A model generated the notes under the pieces. The model did no database searches, was not told the origin of the DNA, and saw nothing but the letters and a program-made list of their open reading frames with translations. A stretch of 46,047 nucleotides of DNA, from contig CAHJWN010000028.1 of assembly GCA_903642265.1 (NCBI GenBank), positions 1 through 46,047 of the forward strand. Direction: 5' to 3'. Positions within the stretch are counted from its first letter, which is position 1. Each line of letters begins with the position of its first letter. Positions 45,805 to 46,047 of the stretch are shown here, piece after piece. Both the position numbers and the translations under genes were made by a program. The stretch is from Acidobacteriaceae bacterium (GTDB lineage Bacteria > Acidobacteriota > Terriglobia > Terriglobales > Acidobacteriaceae).

Positions 45805-45936
45805 AGCGCTATCCCGTATTGAATGCATTTGAGTACCGTTCTCCGTATCCATGACCCTGATTTCCAGGTTGCTGAGCCGAATTGGCCGGCATCTGCGCCG
45901 TCAGCGATCAGGCAGTTAGAATCCGAAAGAGGCCCA

Positions 45937-46047
45937 ATGTCAGAGTTTCCGTCCCGCCGTAGATTCATCGCCACCAGCGCTTTGGGCGCTCTTGGAGCAG
46001 CCGTGAGCAGTGGTAATGCGCAGGACGTGAGCAGTGGTAATGCGCAG
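45937..46047 (+). CDS. Tat-exported protein, N-terminal fragment
   Basis: 37 codons reach the window end. The protein opens MSEFPSRRRFIATSALGALG, a Tat signal (SRRRF at 6-10) with Ala-rich core, so the product is exported folded. AGAGG about four bases upstream supports ATG 45937. The end of the visible signal is duplicated: VSSGNAQ occurs twice, encoded by a tandem DNA repeat of 24-base period (46003-46047). Product family is not visible because the mature part lies outside. Divergent from the efflux operon across a 267-base region. Confidence 0.75.
   Translation, partial: MSEFPSRRRFIATSALGALGAAVSSGNAQDVSSGNAQ
46003..46047. repeat. 24-base tandem duplication at the window edge
   Basis: Starts at 46003 and 46027; the 21 visible bases of unit 2 match unit 1 exactly. 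Encodes VSSGNAQD repeated in frame in a Tat signal C-region, adjacent to the likely cleavage site. More copies may follow beyond 46047. Confidence 0.8.

Overview
The window looks like a chromosomal segment of a GC-rich Acidobacteriota, most likely order Terriglobales (Granulicella/Terriglobus/Edaphobacter type). This is inferred from the 1124-residue Oar-like TonB-dependent receptor with an N-terminal carboxypeptidase-regulatory-like domain, the multiheme cytochrome fused to TPRs, several SpoIIE-type phosphatases and frequent TTG starts; no rRNA or marker gene confirms it. I see no tRNA, rRNA, CRISPR array, transposase or phage gene.

Layout. 1-5.2 kb: truncated glmS, a secreted alpha/beta hydrolase, a membrane 7TM-SpoIIE phosphatase and a Tat-exported bicupin of the oxalate decarboxylase family. 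5.4-9.3 kb: acetate kinase and phosphoketolase, together converting xylulose-5-P or fructose-6-P through acetyl-P to acetate and ATP. A perfect 20-bp inverted repeat separates xfp from the convergent TonB-dependent receptor (9.4-12.8 kb). 13-19 kb: a WaaE-like glycosyltransferase, then a four-gene operon reading leftward: type III polyketide synthase, FAD oxidoreductase, acyl carrier protein and FabF-like ketosynthase. Upstream of it lies an exported TPR-like protein. 19.2-24.9 kb: MscS channel, GT-C-like membrane protein, YnfA/SMR-like small membrane protein, and a small membrane protein translationally coupled to a divergent Amt transporter. 24.9-26.7 kb: PP2C phosphatase and Ser/Thr kinase pair. 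26.8-33.6 kb: APC permease, XRE regulator, cytochrome c, a pentaheme cytochrome-TPR gene broken by an in-frame TGA, and a ROK sugar kinase. 33.8-35.9 kb: small conserved-looking protein and an FHA-GAF-SpoIIE phosphatase. 36.2-45.7 kb: a complete RND efflux operon (MFP, two HAE-1 permeases, outer-membrane factor). The window ends inside a Tat-exported protein with a duplicated signal-peptide end.

The strongest candidate for an undescribed system is the type III PKS / flavoprotein / ACP / ketosynthase operon. It looks like a discrete fatty-acyl supply line attached to a type III PKS, possibly making oxidised alkylpyrone or alkylresorcinol-like lipids. Next are the interrupted multiheme cytochrome, the Amt protein with Gln at the first twin-His position, and the 22-bp-spaced direct repeats upstream of the RND operon.
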